55,349 nt of DNA, taken from positions 1 through 55,349 of the forward strand of contig DPXQ01000009.1 of assembly GCA_003527225.1 (NCBI GenBank), in the 5' to 3' direction. Positions 37,232 through 46,905 of this stretch are shown piece by piece. A program made the translations under genes and the position numbers. Source of the stretch: Rhizobium sp. (GTDB lineage: Bacteria; Pseudomonadota; Alphaproteobacteria; Rhizobiales; Rhizobiaceae). The notes beneath the pieces were generated by a model that saw only the letters and a list, made by a program, of their open reading frames with translations, ran no database searches and was not told the DNA's origin. Position 1 is the first letter of the stretch. Each line of letters begins with the position of its first letter.

Positions 37232-37527
37232 CCGGTGAACGCGACGGCGAGACGGAGACTGAAACGGAAACCATCACGCGCAAGGCGCAGCGGATGGAAG
37301 AGTCCCGAAAACGCCACCGCGAAAGTGCGTGGTACGGGCTGGGCATGTTCGGGTTGGTGGGCTGGTCCGTCGCAGTTCCCATCGTGGCGGGCATTGCGCT
37401 GGGGATCTGGATCGACCGGCGCTGGCCGGGCGAAGTGTCCTGGACGCTGACGCTGCTGATCGCCGGCGCGGCACTCGGCGCGATGAATGCGTGGTATTGG
37501 GTCCAGCGGGAGGGGCGCGATGACTGA
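37228..37527 (+). CDS. atpQ: N-type ATPase subunit AtpQ (AtpI/AtpZ-like)
   Basis: A 99-residue membrane protein. The first 35 residues are charged (RDGETETETETITRKAQRME), followed by two hydrophobic helices (residues about 42-64 and 71-92). The pattern MFGLVGWSVAVPIVAGIALG and GIWIDRRWPG is typical of AtpZ/AtpI-like subunits. Starts at 37228 in an ATGA overlap with atpC. In N-ATPases it is thought to assist rotor assembly. Confidence 0.88.
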
Positions 37528-37557
37528 CCGGGACAGACATTTCACCGGAGGGGCACA

Positions 37558-37854
37558 ATGAGCGGTTCGTTCCTCTCGCTCTTTCCCGCTGCGCTAGCGG
37601 GGGCGGCCTTGAGTGGCGCCTATCTGGGCCTGCTGTGGCTGGCCGTGCAACACCTGCCGCAGGATCGAGGCGGCGTCCTGGTTTTCGTCGGGCTGGGGCT
37701 TGCGCGGGCGGCGCTCGTGCTCGGCGCAGTGGCGGCGGCAGTCGCGCTCGGGGTCCCGGCAGGAGGGCTTGTTGCTGCGCTGGCCGGCTTTGTCGCCGTG
37801 CGGCTCGCCGCCACACGCCTTTTGGGTCGCGGACCACCGGGAGACACCGCATGA
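37558..37854 (+). CDS. atpR: N-type ATPase subunit AtpR
   Basis: A 98-residue membrane protein with three hydrophobic segments (LFPAALAGAALSGAYLGLLW; VLVFVGLGLARAALVLGAV; and one at the C-terminal third). Arg residues between the last two helices (GLARAAL and FVAVRLAATR) fit the small AtpR family, found only in N-ATPase operons and proposed to interact with the c-ring. A GGAGGGG site precedes the start. ATGA overlap with atpB. Confidence 0.88.
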   Translation: MSGSFLSLFPAALAGAALSGAYLGLLWLAVQHLPQDRGGVLVFVGLGLARAALVLGAVAAAVALGVPAGGLVAALAGFVAVRLAATRLLGRGPPGDTA

Positions 37855-38567
37855 AAATAAGCCCCGACAGCTGGATCCTCTACGAATGGCAGGGCTGGCC
37901 GCTCAACGCCACGATCGTTTTTACCTGGGTGGTGATGGCACTGCTTGTTCTCGGCTCCTGGGCGGTCACGTCGCGGTTGAGCGAGGGCGAAACCGTCTCG
38001 CGCTGGCAGGCGCTGCTGGATGTGATCGTCTCGGCCATCCGCGACCAGATCAACGAGGTCGGCACCGACGATCCCGATCGCTACCTGCCGTTCATCGGGA
38101 CGCTGTTTCTGTTCATCGCCACGGCAAACGCGCTGGCGCTGGTGCCGGGCTACCAGCCGCCCACCGGTTCGCTCTCGACCACGGCCGCGCTCGCGATTTG
38201 CGTGCTGATCGCTGTGCCGCTCTTTTCGATCGGGAAGCGCGGGCTCGAAAACTATCTACGCACCTATCTGCAACCGACCCCACTGATGTTACCCTTCAAC
38301 CTCGTGAGCGAGGTCTCGCGCACCATCGCTCTGGCCGTGCGACTCTATGGCAATGTCATGAGCGGAACGGTGATCGTCGGCATTTTGATCAGCGTCGCGC
38401 CCTTCTTCTTTCCGGTCGTGATGCAGTTACTTGGTCTGCTGACCGGTCTGATCCAGGCTTACATCTTCGCGATCCTCGCGATGGTCTATATCGGCTCGGC
38501 AAGCCGCAGCCACCGCGAGCCCGACCACCCGGCCGCGACACAAGAAACCGAAGGAAGAGGAGACTGA
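37851..38567 (+). CDS. atpB: N-type ATPase a subunit
   Basis: A 238-residue ion-channel subunit with about five to six membrane segments. The essential Arg is in SRTIALAVRLYGN, residues about 163-175. The proline-rich loop PTPLMLPFNLVSEVS precedes it. It starts at 37851 in ATGA overlap with atpR and ends two bases before atpE. Functions with the c-ring in ion translocation. Confidence 0.92.
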   Translation: MKISPDSWILYEWQGWPLNATIVFTWVVMALLVLGSWAVTSRLSEGETVSRWQALLDVIVSAIRDQINEVGTDDPDRYLPFIGTLFLFIATANALALVPGYQPPTGSLSTTAALAICVLIAVPLFSIGKRGLENYLRTYLQPTPLMLPFNLVSEVSRTIALAVRLYGNVMSGTVIVGILISVAPFFFPVVMQLLGLLTGLIQAYIFAILAMVYIGSASRSHREPDHPAATQETEGRGD

Positions 38568-38569
38568 TT

Positions 38570-38860
38570 ATGGATGCAGCAACATGGGTTGCCGTGATCT
38601 CGATCTTTACCGCCGGGCTGACCATCGCCATCGGCTCGATCGGCCCGGCGCTGGCCGAAGGGCGAGCCGCGTCGCAGGCCCTTCAGGCAATCGCGCAGCA
38701 GCCAGACGCCTCGAACACGATCACGCGGACACTGTTCGTTAGCCTCGCGATGATCGAATCCACGGCGATCTACTGTTTCGTGGTGTCGATGATCCTAATC
38801 TTCGCCAACCCGTTCACAAATATCGTTGTCGAAACCGCTACGCAGGCCACCGGAGGCTGA
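38570..38860 (+). CDS. atpE: N-type ATPase c subunit (rotor)
   Basis: A 96-residue proteolipid with two membrane helices joined by an AQQPDAS loop. Glu63 in MIESTAIY is the ion-binding carboxylate, with Ser64, Thr65 and Tyr68 in the pattern seen in Na+-binding c subunits. A second Glu, Glu30 (GPALAEG), replaces the Gln found in Ilyobacter-type sodium rings, a feature known in N-ATPases. Ion selectivity (Na+ or H+) therefore cannot be decided from the motif. AGGAAGAGG precedes the start. Confidence 0.92.
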   Translation: MDAATWVAVISIFTAGLTIAIGSIGPALAEGRAASQALQAIAQQPDASNTITRTLFVSLAMIESTAIYCFVVSMILIFANPFTNIVVETATQATGG

Positions 38861-38864
38861 TCCC

Positions 38865-39659
38865 ATGCAGATCGACTGGCTGACCGTGGCGGCGCAGATC
38901 GTCAACTTCCTCGTTCTCGTCTGGCTGCTGCAGCGCTTTCTCTACCGCCCCATCACTCAGGCCATGGCGCGGCGGGAAGAGCGTATCCAGGCCCGGCTGT
39001 CCGAGGCGAAGGCCGCACGCGAAGAAGTCGAGTCCGAGGCAGGCCGTTTGCGGGAACAGCAGCAGGCGCTCGAGGCCAGCCGCGAAGAGATTCTGAGGAA
39101 GGCGCGGCAGGAGGCCACCACCCTGCGCGCCCGGCTCGAGGATGACATCCGCGAGGAGATAGAAGTCAAGCGCAGGACGTGGCAGGCACATCTGGAGGAC
39201 GAGCGGGAGGCATTTACCGCCCGACTGCGACAGCGCGCCGGCCATCAGGTGATCGATATCGTCGGGCGCGTGCTCGAAGACTATGCGGGCAGCGACCTTG
39301 CCGGACAGGTGGCCGGCGCCTTCGCCGACCGCCTCGCTGGCCTCGACGCCGACGAGCGGGAAAAGCTGTCAACCGCAGCGAGCCGGGCACAAGGCATTGC
39401 GCACGTGGAAAGCAGCGTCGCGCTCCAACCGGGTGCACGAGGCCAGATCACCCGCGCGATCCGCGAATGCGTCGCCCAGGATATCGAGGTCGAGTATCGC
39501 GAGGACGACGATTTGCTGCTAGGCATCCGCCTGACCATCGGCGAGCAAATGGTCGAATGGTCCGCCTCGCGGTTCCTGCAGCGACTCGAGACAACGCTCG
39601 ACGAGGTGATCGAGGGCAGCGGCCGCCAGAGCCCCGTCGGTATGCCGGCCACAGGCTGA
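38865..39659 (+). CDS. atpF: N-type ATPase b subunit with extended C-terminus
   Basis: A 264-residue peripheral-stalk subunit. One N-terminal membrane helix (IVNFLVLVWLLQRFLYRPI) is followed by a long coiled coil (residues about 35-145). The remaining 120 residues resemble the delta subunit (SVALQPGARGQITRAIREC, and IGIRLTIGEQMVEWSA-like segment). This accounts for the absence of a separate atpH gene in the operon. CGGAGG precedes the ATG. Confidence 0.9.
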   Translation: MQIDWLTVAAQIVNFLVLVWLLQRFLYRPITQAMARREERIQARLSEAKAAREEVESEAGRLREQQQALEASREEILRKARQEATTLRARLEDDIREEIEVKRRTWQAHLEDEREAFTARLRQRAGHQVIDIVGRVLEDYAGSDLAGQVAGAFADRLAGLDADEREKLSTAASRAQGIAHVESSVALQPGARGQITRAIRECVAQDIEVEYREDDDLLLGIRLTIGEQMVEWSASRFLQRLETTLDEVIEGSGRQSPVGMPATG

Positions 39660-39668
39660 GGGGACGCA

Positions 39669-41210
39669 ATGACCTTCGACAACCTGCACGACGACGATCT
39701 CTTCGCACCGCTCGAGGAGGCGCTCACACGGGTCGGCCCTGCAATCGAGAGAGCCGAGATCGCCCACATCCTCTCCGTGGGCAATGGTGTGGCAGAGGTC
39801 GCGGGTTTTGCCGACCTGCGTGCAGACGAGCTTCTGGCCTTCTCTGGCGGCGTGATGGGGATCGCCTCGAACCTGAGCGAGGATCGCGCGCAGGTCATCG
39901 TTCTGGGCGAGACTAAGAGCCTGCGACCGGGCGATCCGGTGCGCCGCACCGGTCGGGTGGTCTATGTGCCGGTGGGTACGGGCCTGATCGGCCGGGTGGT
40001 GGATGCACTTGGTCGACCGCTCGACGGAGGCAACCCCATCGACCCGCAGGATTTCCTGCCCATCGAGCAGCCGGCCCCACCCATCATGCACCGCGCGCCG
40101 GTGCAGGTACCGCTGCAGACCGGCATCAAGGCCGTAGATGCCGCGATCCCCATCGGCCGCGGCCAGCGCGAGCTTATCCTTGGCGACCGGCAGACCGGCA
40201 AGACCGCCATAGCCGTCGATGCGATCCTCAATCAGCGTGATAGCGGCGTGCTTTCGATCTACTGCGCTATCGGCCAGCGTGCCTCGGCCGTGGCGCGCGT
40301 CATCCAGAGCCTGCGCGAAGGCGACGCGCTGGACCGCACCATCGTTGTCGTGGCCAGCGGCGAGGATGCGCCGGGGCTGCAATTTGTCGCCCCCTACGCC
40401 GCGACCTCCATGGCAGAGCACTTCATGGCCGAGGGGCGCGACGTGCTGATCGTCTACGACGACCTGACCCGCCACGCCCGCGCCTACCGCGAGCTGTCGC
40501 TTCTGTTGCGCCGCCCGCCGGGGCGCGAGGCCTATCCCGGCGACATCTTCTACATCCACTCCCGCCTGCTGGAACGCGCCACCCAGCTGCGCGAGGAACA
40601 TGGCGGTGGCTCGCTCACCGCCTTGCCGGTGGTCGAGACACAGGCGCAGAACATTTCCGCCTACATCCCCACCAACCTCATCTCGATAACCGACGGCCAG
40701 GTCTATTTGTCACCCTCCCTCTTCGAAAAGGGGCATCTTCCGGCCATCGACATCGGCACCTCGGTGAGCCGCGTGGGCGGCAAGGTGCAATTGCCCGCCT
40801 TCCGCGCCGTCGCGGGCAATCTTCGGCTGATGTACGCGCAGTTCGAGGAACTGGAGACCTTCGCCCGGTTCGGCACCCAGCTCGACACCGAAACGCGCCG
40901 CAAGTTGACCCGCGGCGTGCGGGTGCGCGAGGTGCTCAAACAGCGCGAGCACGACCATATCGACGTACCCGAGCAGATCGCGGCGCTGTTGGCGGCGACG
41001 GAGGGCCTGTTCGACGACCTGGCGCCCGAAGCCGTCGCCGAGGCCGAACGAACAGTGCGCCAGGCTATGCGATCACAGGCCCCCGGTATCTGCGCCCGCA
41101 TCGTGGAGGGTGCGAAGCTGGACGACGAGGATCGCAGAGCGCTGATCGAATTGATGCGCGACGCACTCTCGGGGCCAGATCAGCAGGGAGCGGACGATGG
41201 ACACGCTTGA
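39669..41210 (+). CDS. atpA: N-type ATPase alpha subunit
   Basis: A 513-residue alpha subunit. Walker A GDRQTGKT starts near residue 175. [16 protein letters not shown] and the Walker B-like DVLIVYDDL follow, as does [12 protein letters not shown]. The catalytic-site Arg segment [15 protein letters not shown] is complete near residue 365. The last 14 bases overlap atpG, consistent with coupled translation. Confidence 0.93.
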   Translation: MTFDNLHDDDLFAPLEEALTRVGPAIERAEIAHILSVGNGVAEVAGFADLRADELLAFSGGVMGIASNLSEDRAQVIVLGETKSLRPGDPVRRTGRVVYVPVGTGLIGRVVDALGRPLDGGNPIDPQDFLPIEQPAPPIMHRAPVQVPLQTGIKAVDAAIPIGRGQRELILGDRQTGKTAIAVDAILNQRDSGVLSIYCAIGQRASAVARVIQSLREGDALDRTIVVVASGEDAPGLQFVAPYAATSMAEHFMAEGRDVLIVYDDLTRHARAYRELSLLLRRPPGREAYPGDIFYIHSRLLERATQLREEHGGGSLTALPVVETQAQNISAYIPTNLISITDGQVYLSPSLFEKGHLPAIDIGTSVSRVGGKVQLPAFRAVAGNLRLMYAQFEELETFARFGTQLDTETRRKLTRGVRVREVLKQREHDHIDVPEQIAALLAATEGLFDDLAPEAVAEAERTVRQAMRSQAPGICARIVEGAKLDDEDRRALIELMRDALSGPDQQGADDGHA

Positions 41211-42075
41211 AAGCCTGTCCGACGCGCTCAAGACGACGGGTGACATTCAATCCATCGTACGCACGATGAAGGCGCTGTCCTCGGTCAGCATCCGACAATA
41301 CGAACACGCCGAAGCGGCGATGGCGGACTATGCTCGCACCGTCGAGTTGGGTCTGATGGCGCTTTTGCGCCAGCGCTGGCAAGTGGGTCTGCCCCTGCCA
41401 GGGGCCGACAGCGGATCCGCGCGTGAGCTTATGATCGTGATCGGCTCGGATCGCGGGCTTTGCGGCGCCTACAACGACAAGATCACCCGCTTTGCCCAAT
41501 CCCGGATGGACAATCAGCCGATGGTGCTGGTCGTCGTGGGCGGACGCGTTGCGGCCCGGCTCGAAGCGGGTGGACGGCGTGCTGATACAATTCATGCCCT
41601 GCCGGGTTCGGTCGAAGGACTATCGCGGCTGGTCCAGACCATAATCGTCGAGATCGACCGCTGGATGCAGGTTGAGGGGATCGGGCAGGTCTGGCTTTTG
41701 CACAACCGCCGCGAGGGTCGCAACTCGGCAAAACCGCAGGCCCACCGGCTGCTGCCGCTGCCCGACAGCTATCTGCGCAAACTGTCCGAGGCGGACTGGC
41801 CGGGTCGGTCTCTGCCGTTGTTCCGGATGGATCCCGACCGGCTGATGTCGTGGCTCGTGCAGCAGAGGCTTTTCGTCGTGATCTATCGCGCACTGGCCGA
41901 GGCGCTGGCCAGCGAACACGCCTCGCGGCTCGCTGCGATGCAGGCCGCAGAGCGCAACATCGAGGAGCGGCGCGACGACCTGCGCCAGCTTTATCGCCTC
42001 CGGCGGCAGGAGACAATTACCCACGAACTGCTGGACGTTGTGTCAGCCTACGAAGCCGTCAGCACGGCCGACTAA
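41197..42075 (+). CDS. atpG: N-type ATPase gamma subunit
   Basis: A 292-residue central-stalk subunit. The N-terminal helix [20 protein letters not shown] and the C-terminal helix ([20 protein letters not shown]) form the coiled coil that turns in the alpha/beta hexamer. The [11 protein letters not shown] segment is standard for gamma subunits. Start at 41197 overlaps atpA by 14 bp. Last gene of the operon. No clear terminator follows. Confidence 0.92.
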   Translation: MDTLESLSDALKTTGDIQSIVRTMKALSSVSIRQYEHAEAAMADYARTVELGLMALLRQRWQVGLPLPGADSGSARELMIVIGSDRGLCGAYNDKITRFAQSRMDNQPMVLVVVGGRVAARLEAGGRRADTIHALPGSVEGLSRLVQTIIVEIDRWMQVEGIGQVWLLHNRREGRNSAKPQAHRLLPLPDSYLRKLSEADWPGRSLPLFRMDPDRLMSWLVQQRLFVVIYRALAEALASEHASRLAAMQAAERNIEERRDDLRQLYRLRRQETITHELLDVVSAYEAVSTAD

Positions 42076-43012
42076 ACGGGTACGCACTCTCTGGATGCAC
42101 TGTCACTGGGGGCCAATTCAGTGAGCTCGCGGCTCGTGTTCCTTACAAAGCCACGCTGAGAGACGGGACGCATTCCTATATGACATTCGAGAACGACGAC
42201 TTCATGCAGGTTGAGTAAATACTTGTTGAATCATATTCTGGATTGATTGCCGGTAGCGACGGGGCTCGCATCTTCAGAGAATGGGACGATACGGCTCGCC
42301 CGCGGAAGTGTTCCGCAAGAAACTGCTCGCTCCGATTAGGCATGTCGGTTAGCTTCATCCAGCCTATAAGTCGCGGACCAGCGTGAACTCACACGGCCAT
42401 TTAGTAATGCGACAGTTGGGGACGCGCGCTTGGAGTGCTTGCACGCATGCTTCGCGTCAGCCTCGAGAGGTACGAGGGGCAAGAATGCGGGCTGTGCCCA
42501 CGTGTTGGTAGCGATCATGAGGATCTGTTCGATGGCGTATGATTGGAGCGGAGTTCGTACGAGGCGTATCCGGCGGCTAAAATTCGCAGTCGCGTCCTGT
42601 ATCGGACTTATGGTGCTGGCAGTACCGGTCTTGGCACTCACCTGAAAGAACTCTTGATTCTGATGGCCCGGCCAACCAAGCCAATCCGCGCCGGGACAAG
42701 GAGTACTGGCGAAGACCGGATCTGGTGCCCGCTACAGCTTTCTGTGACGGCGCATCCCTCGGGTCACACGTCGATGCAATCGAGGACCTCGTCGGCCCGC
42801 TCGCTTCCGACCAATTGCATTGCCGCCTGGCCGGAGACGCCCAACCAAGACTGGGACCGATACCAGCCATAGGCGATCAGTGCTGATCCGAAACGAGTCG
42901 CAACCTTCTTGGCGAACCGGATGCTTTCGCGGAGGCGCCGCTGCTCCCCTGCCCGGCCGTGACAATCTGTTTTAACGGCCAGTCCCGCTTTTCGCATAGA
43001 ATTGGGTGCTGA
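42076..43012. other. Eroded intergenic region after the ATPase operon
   Basis: About 940 bases. A short plus-strand frame ending at 42218 (LRDGTHSYMTFENDDF) is not recognised. The minus-strand remnant at 42750-42997 is listed separately. No terminator or transposase is seen. Codon and strand signals are weak throughout, as in decaying sequence. Confidence 0.4.
42750..42997 (-). pseudogene. MbcA/ParS-like antitoxin C-terminal domain remnant
   Basis: A 77-codon minus-strand frame (42764-42997) carries FGSALIAYGWYRSQSWLGVS and SGQAAMQLVGSERADEVLDC. This resembles the toxin-binding (DUF2384) half of MbcA/ParS-type antitoxins, where W, LV, and RADxVL with an acidic end are conserved. A TGA at 42764-42766 interrupts the frame two codons before the expected final EG-A motif (PEGCA follows in frame). 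The N-terminal DNA-binding part and the RES-domain toxin are absent. Similarity is by eye and moderate. Confidence 0.45.
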
Positions 43013-43017
43013 ATCCG

Positions 43018-43813
43018 ATCATTTATTGAGCGCATCCTTGAGAGCTACGGCCGGAAAAAAGGTCAACTTGTTCGCTGCCGCGACTTTGACTTTGGCGCCA
43101 ACGCCCGCTCCGCCGACTATGACACCAGCTGCAAAGGCGACAAGGAATTGAGCGACAGCGCGCGGTCCGTGGCGCTCAACATTGTCACCACGCATTTGAA
43201 CGGCCACACCGAGAAGGCGTGGCCGTCCTATCAAACGATTGCCGTTGCTACCGGCAAGAGCGTTAAGACCATTCAGCGCGCCGTCCGGGAACTCGAAGAC
43301 AAGGAATGGTTCGAGGTTCAGCGCGGAAATGGCGTCGGGCACAACACAGAATATCGTCCCTCAGCAGCATCGATACTACGTGCATCGGACGCCCGTGAAA
43401 AGACGGACAAGATTGTCACCCTTTACCCGAAGGAAGGCGGTCAAATCCGTCCGGTAAGGCGGTCAGATGTGACCAGTGAAGGGAAACAAATATGTCCGCC
43501 AAACCCAGAGAAAGGAAAAATATATAAACCTAACCCGCGCGAGGACGCCCCGCCCCGCGTCGAGACGCGGGGCGCTGTCCCGCTCGTTTTCGTCGCCGAG
43601 AGTTAGACGGATCAGGTCGAGCAATGGCGCAGCTGGTTGCGTCGTCACGGCTTTCCCCTACTTGAAGCCCTGGGCGTCCGAACGGAGAAAACCGGGAAGC
43701 AAGGCTATGCCTTGCCGGGCCATTGGCCACCGGACGAGGCAATCTCAAGCGCGCTCGATTGGAATACCTTCTTCAGCCGTCGCTGTGAGCTCACTTGGCA
43801 GCTCCGTTCCTGA
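43018..43813 (+). pseudogene. Amber-interrupted HTH_36-type protein (replication/phage-like)
   Basis: The frame from 43148 encodes a winged-helix domain: KAWPSYQTIAVATGKSVKTI, then QRAVRELEDKEWFEVQ. It ends at TAG 43604-43606 after VPLVFVAES. Exactly in frame beyond the stop the sequence continues sensibly as TDQVEQWRSWLRRHGFPLL and ends GYALPGHWPPDEA at a TGA (43811-43813). The codons upstream to 43013 are also open, without an ATG; 43148 is TTG. Either a recent nonsense mutation or a start lost upstream, so the protein is probably inactive. Helix-turn-helix proteins of this type accompany rhizobial plasmids and prophages. Confidence 0.6.
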
Positions 43814-43945
43814 ACAAATCTCCGACTGCCGCCCTTCGGTCATCAGGCGCACAACGTCACGCTTGAATCGTCGCTGAAATTGGCCCTGCCCACAATGCCC
43901 GGGGTCATGTATGGATGCCCCCGTTCATGCAATCTGCGCAACTGG

Positions 43946-44680
43946 CTATTCAAGCGGATTGATCACCCGGTGCAGGAAGTCCTGTGTCCTGACCTCCTTC
44001 GGAGCACGAAGGATCTCCTCGGGCGGCCCCTGTTCGACGATGCGTCCGCCCTCGAGAAACAATACCCGGTCGGCCACCTCGCGGGCAAATCCCATCTCAT
44101 GCGTCACGACGACCATGGTCATCCCCTCCAACGCGACGTCCCGCATGACCTTCAGTACTTCGCCTACCAGTTCGGGGTCCAAGGCCGAGGTCGGTTCGTC
44201 GAAAAGGATCGCCTCGGGCTGCATCGCCAGCGCACGGGCAATGGCAACGCGCTGTTGCTGACCGCCCGACAGGTTCTCGGGATAGGCATCCAGCTTAGCC
44301 TCCAGACCAACCTTCGTGAGGTACTCTGCGGCCAGTTCGCGCGCCTCGCTGCGGAGCATGTGTTTCACATGGACCGGCCCTTCCATCACGTTCTCCAGAA
44401 CAGTGCGGTGAGGGAACAGGTTGAAGCGCTGAAACACCATCGACACTCTCTGGCGAAGACCGATAATCGATTTGTCGGCCGGATTAACGAGATCTCCGTC
44501 AATCCTGATCTCGCCCTTCTGATAAGTCTCCAGCCCGTTTATGCAGCGCAGAATGGTCGATTTTCCCGATCCGGACGGGCCGATGATGCAGACGACCTCG
44601 CCGACCTGAACGTCGAAGCTCACTCCCTTGATGACTTCAATGGTGCCATACGACTTGTGGATATCCTGAACCGTTATCAT
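43946..44680 (-). CDS. Amino acid ABC transporter ATP-binding protein
   Basis: A 244-residue ATPase of the GlnQ type. Walker [24 protein letters not shown], Walker [16 protein letters not shown] and the H-loop VVTHEM are intact. Start ATG overlaps the permease stop by ATGA. Third gene of the operon SBP-permease-ATPase. Confidence 0.94.
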   Translation of the reverse strand: MITVQDIHKSYGTIEVIKGVSFDVQVGEVVCIIGPSGSGKSTILRCINGLETYQKGEIRIDGDLVNPADKSIIGLRQRVSMVFQRFNLFPHRTVLENVMEGPVHVKHMLRSEARELAAEYLTKVGLEAKLDAYPENLSGGQQQRVAIARALAMQPEAILFDEPTSALDPELVGEVLKVMRDVALEGMTMVVVTHEMGFAREVADRVLFLEGGRIVEQGPPEEILRAPKEVRTQDFLHRVINPLE

Positions 44681-45330
44681 GCTTTCCTGTATCTCCTCTC
44701 AAGCCAGCGGGCAAAGAATGTGAGAGGCAGTGCCATTGCCAGGTAGATCAATGCGACCAGGGTGAAAACGGTCATGTTGTCGAATGTCGATGCCGCTATC
44801 AGCTGGCCCTGACGCGTCAATTCCGCAACAGTGATCGTCGAGACGAGAGATGAGTCCTTCAGCATCATGATCATTGTGTTGCCAAAGGGGGGAAGGGAGA
44901 TCTTGAAAGCCTGAGGCAGGATGACCCGCCGCATGACAAGGGCATCGCTCATCCCAATGGATTGTGCGGCCTCGATCTGACCCTTGTCGACCGCCTCGAT
45001 CCCGGCGCGAAAATTCTCGGCCTGATAGGCCGAATACGCAACACCGATTCCGATAATCCCGGCCTGCAGCGCCGTCAGATCGAGTCCGATCTCGGGAAGC
45101 ACGAAGTAGATGTAGAAGAGCTGCACGATGATCGGGATGCCGCGGATCACCGTAATGAACGTGGAGCTGATACCGCGCAGGACCGGGTTTTTCGACCGAC
45201 TCAGAAGCGCCCAGAACAAGCCAAGGATCGTGCTTAGAATCAGAGAGAAGAACGTGACGACCAGGGTCAGCCAGACGCCTTCCATGAGGATGGGAATATA
45301 GGTTTCGGATCTGGCGAGAAATTCGATCAT
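44677..45330 (-). CDS. Amino acid ABC transporter permease
   Basis: A 217-residue permease with about five hydrophobic helices. The [20 protein letters not shown] segment and the EAA loop ([20 protein letters not shown]) are typical of HisM-type proteins. Only one permease gene is present, so it probably works as a homodimer. Starts 54 bases after the binding protein stop; GGAGC precedes the ATG. Confidence 0.93.
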   Translation of the reverse strand: MIEFLARSETYIPILMEGVWLTLVVTFFSLILSTILGLFWALLSRSKNPVLRGISSTFITVIRGIPIIVQLFYIYFVLPEIGLDLTALQAGIIGIGVAYSAYQAENFRAGIEAVDKGQIEAAQSIGMSDALVMRRVILPQAFKISLPPFGNTMIMMLKDSSLVSTITVAELTRQGQLIAASTFDNMTVFTLVALIYLAMALPLTFFARWLERRYRKA

Positions 45331-45384
45331 GGCTGCTCCGGTGAAATCGGCTGACGGCGCCTTGGGGGCGCCGCCATGTCTCGA

Positions 45385-46143
45385 CTATTCAATGCCCCAT
45401 TTCTTGACGATCTCGTCCAGCTTCCCAGAGGCCTTCATCTTGGCGAGACCGCTGTTGATTTTGGCCAGCAACTCCGGATCGTCCTTGCGCACGGCGATGG
45501 CCACGTTGCCTACAATCGTCGAAACATACTCCGGGACAAGACGAACGTCGGATGCGCCCTTGGACAGCTGATAGGCGACGATCGGGCGGTCTCCAAACCC
45601 CGCGTCGATGCGGCCAACGGAAACGTCGCGCATGATGTCCGCGATGGTGTCGTAGACCTTCACCTCGGCAAAGTACCCGGTTGCCTTCAGCGGTGCGACA
45701 TAGGCCGTGCCCACCTGCACGCCGACCGTCTTGCCCTTAAGGTCCTCAAGGGTCTTGTACGTTCCTCCGTCGGAGGCCGCGACAAACAGGCCTTCACCGT
45801 AGGAATAGACCGTGTCGCTGAAAGCCACGACCTTGGCACGTTCTTCGGTCGCGTACATGGCAGCAGCTATGATGTCGATCTTGTTGCTGGTCAGCGAGGG
45901 GATCAGCGCGCTCCACTGGGTGGCTTCCACCTCGGGAGTGAAACCCTCGGCTTCGCCCACAGCTTCGATGACGTCTACCATCACACCGTCGATCTTGTTG
46001 GTGGCCACATCAAGAAACGTGAACGGAACGCCTGAAGGTGTGGAGCCTACCGTATAGCTGGTTTGAGCTGCGGCTCCGCCAGCCAGCAGCGTGACCACAA
46101 TCATTGGCGCCAGGCTGCGTTTCATCTTCTGAACTATTGTCAT
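45385..46143 (-). CDS. Family 3 periplasmic amino acid-binding protein
   Basis: A 252-residue exported binding protein. Signal peptide at residues 1-26 (MKRSLAPMIVVTLLAGGAAA within it). The mature part shows GVPFTFLDVATNKIDGVMVD, SNKIDIIAAAMYATEERAKV and VGVQVGTAYV, with Arg in the ligand-clamping ATEERA. The ATG at 46143 (GGAGAGG upstream) or 46125 could start it. Divergent from a XRE-cupin gene. Neighbouring FAD amine oxidase suggests an amine or amino acid substrate (inference). Confidence 0.92.
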   Translation of the reverse strand: MTIVQKMKRSLAPMIVVTLLAGGAAAQTSYTVGSTPSGVPFTFLDVATNKIDGVMVDVIEAVGEAEGFTPEVEATQWSALIPSLTSNKIDIIAAAMYATEERAKVVAFSDTVYSYGEGLFVAASDGGTYKTLEDLKGKTVGVQVGTAYVAPLKATGYFAEVKVYDTIADIMRDVSVGRIDAGFGDRPIVAYQLSKGASDVRLVPEYVSTIVGNVAIAVRKDDPELLAKINSGLAKMKASGKLDEIVKKWGIE

Positions 46144-46219
46144 TGTCTTACTGCCCTCTCCTGTGACGTCGGGCGGCCTGTCGCCGCCGTGAACTTGGTT
46201 GGACCGCTTCTAGCCGGAC

Positions 46220-46243
46220 TGAAATTATTCGTCAGCTATTTCA
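46220..46243. promoter_or_regulatory. Inverted repeat in divergent promoter
   Basis: TGAAAT (46220-46225) and ATTTCA (46238-46243) form a 6-bp inverted repeat with a 12-nt spacer, between the amino acid ABC operon and the XRE-cupin regulator. This is a possible operator for the XRE protein; nothing else marks it. Confidence 0.35.
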
Positions 46244-46297
46244 CTTTGGTAGAAGATGGTGCAGGATGTCAACGGATTGATTGAAAATGGGCAAGCA

Positions 46298-46888
46298 ATG
46301 AACGAAGCAGCAACGACGACAGAAACAGAGAGCGACGCTTCCATGATCGGCGGACGCCTGCGCCTCCGGCGTCAGGTGCGGGGTCTATCGCTCAAGGAGG
46401 TCTCGGCGCGGGCCGAAGTGTCGATTGGCCTGCTCAGCCAGATTGAGCGGGGTTTGACGATGCCCTCCGTGCGCTCACTCGGAGCGATCTGCAAGGCTCT
46501 TGAAATGCCGGTTAGCTGGCTGTTCGAGCAGGGCACCCGCGAACATAACTCTGTTGTCGTCCGCAGCCATCAACGGCGGGTTCTCGATCTCGGAGCCAAG
46601 GGCATGCGGAAGGAGTTGATGACTCCGGACGAGGTGACGGGCATACAGATGATGCGTCTGGTGATCCGACCGGGAGGTTCAACCGGGAACACGCCCTATC
46701 GCCACGAGGCCGGCGCGAAATGCGGGACGGTCCTGTCGGGAACCCTGGGGCTTGAGGTGGACGGGGAGATCCTCGAGCTTGCCGAGGGCGACTCGTTTGC
46801 ATTCCCGGCGACGGCGCTGATCCGGTTCTGGTGTGTCGGCAATGTCGATACCGTTGCCTTGTGGATCGTAAGCCCCGCCGTCTATTGA
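46298..46888 (+). CDS. XRE-family regulator with cupin domain (PuuR-like)
   Basis: A 196-residue regulator. Residues about 15-70 are a XRE helix-turn-helix (GLSLKEVSARAEVSIGLLSQ, then IERGLTMPSVRSL). Residues about 105-190 are a cupin (RPGGSTGNTPYRHEAGAKCG, LSGTLGLEVDGEILELAEGD). This layout matches PuuR and related polyamine or amino acid regulators. The start is uncertain between 46256 and 46298; 46298 has the better spacing. It precedes the FAD oxidase by 17 bases and is divergent from the ABC operon, so it probably controls both. Confidence 0.87.
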   Translation: MNEAATTTETESDASMIGGRLRLRRQVRGLSLKEVSARAEVSIGLLSQIERGLTMPSVRSLGAICKALEMPVSWLFEQGTREHNSVVVRSHQRRVLDLGAKGMRKELMTPDEVTGIQMMRLVIRPGGSTGNTPYRHEAGAKCGTVLSGTLGLEVDGEILELAEGDSFAFPATALIRFWCVGNVDTVALWIVSPAVY

Positions 46889-46905
46889 TCACAAAGGAAA
46901 ACAGG

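Noticed and set aside
37613..38569. 5' extension of the c subunit frame through atpR and atpB
   Set aside because: The c subunit starts at 38570 with a ribosome site. The upstream codons are the wrong frame for atpR and atpB, and their residues are basic and not membrane-like.
39519..40601. 360-residue minus-strand open frame over atpF-atpA
   Set aside because: Shadow of the alpha subunit gene; no family features.
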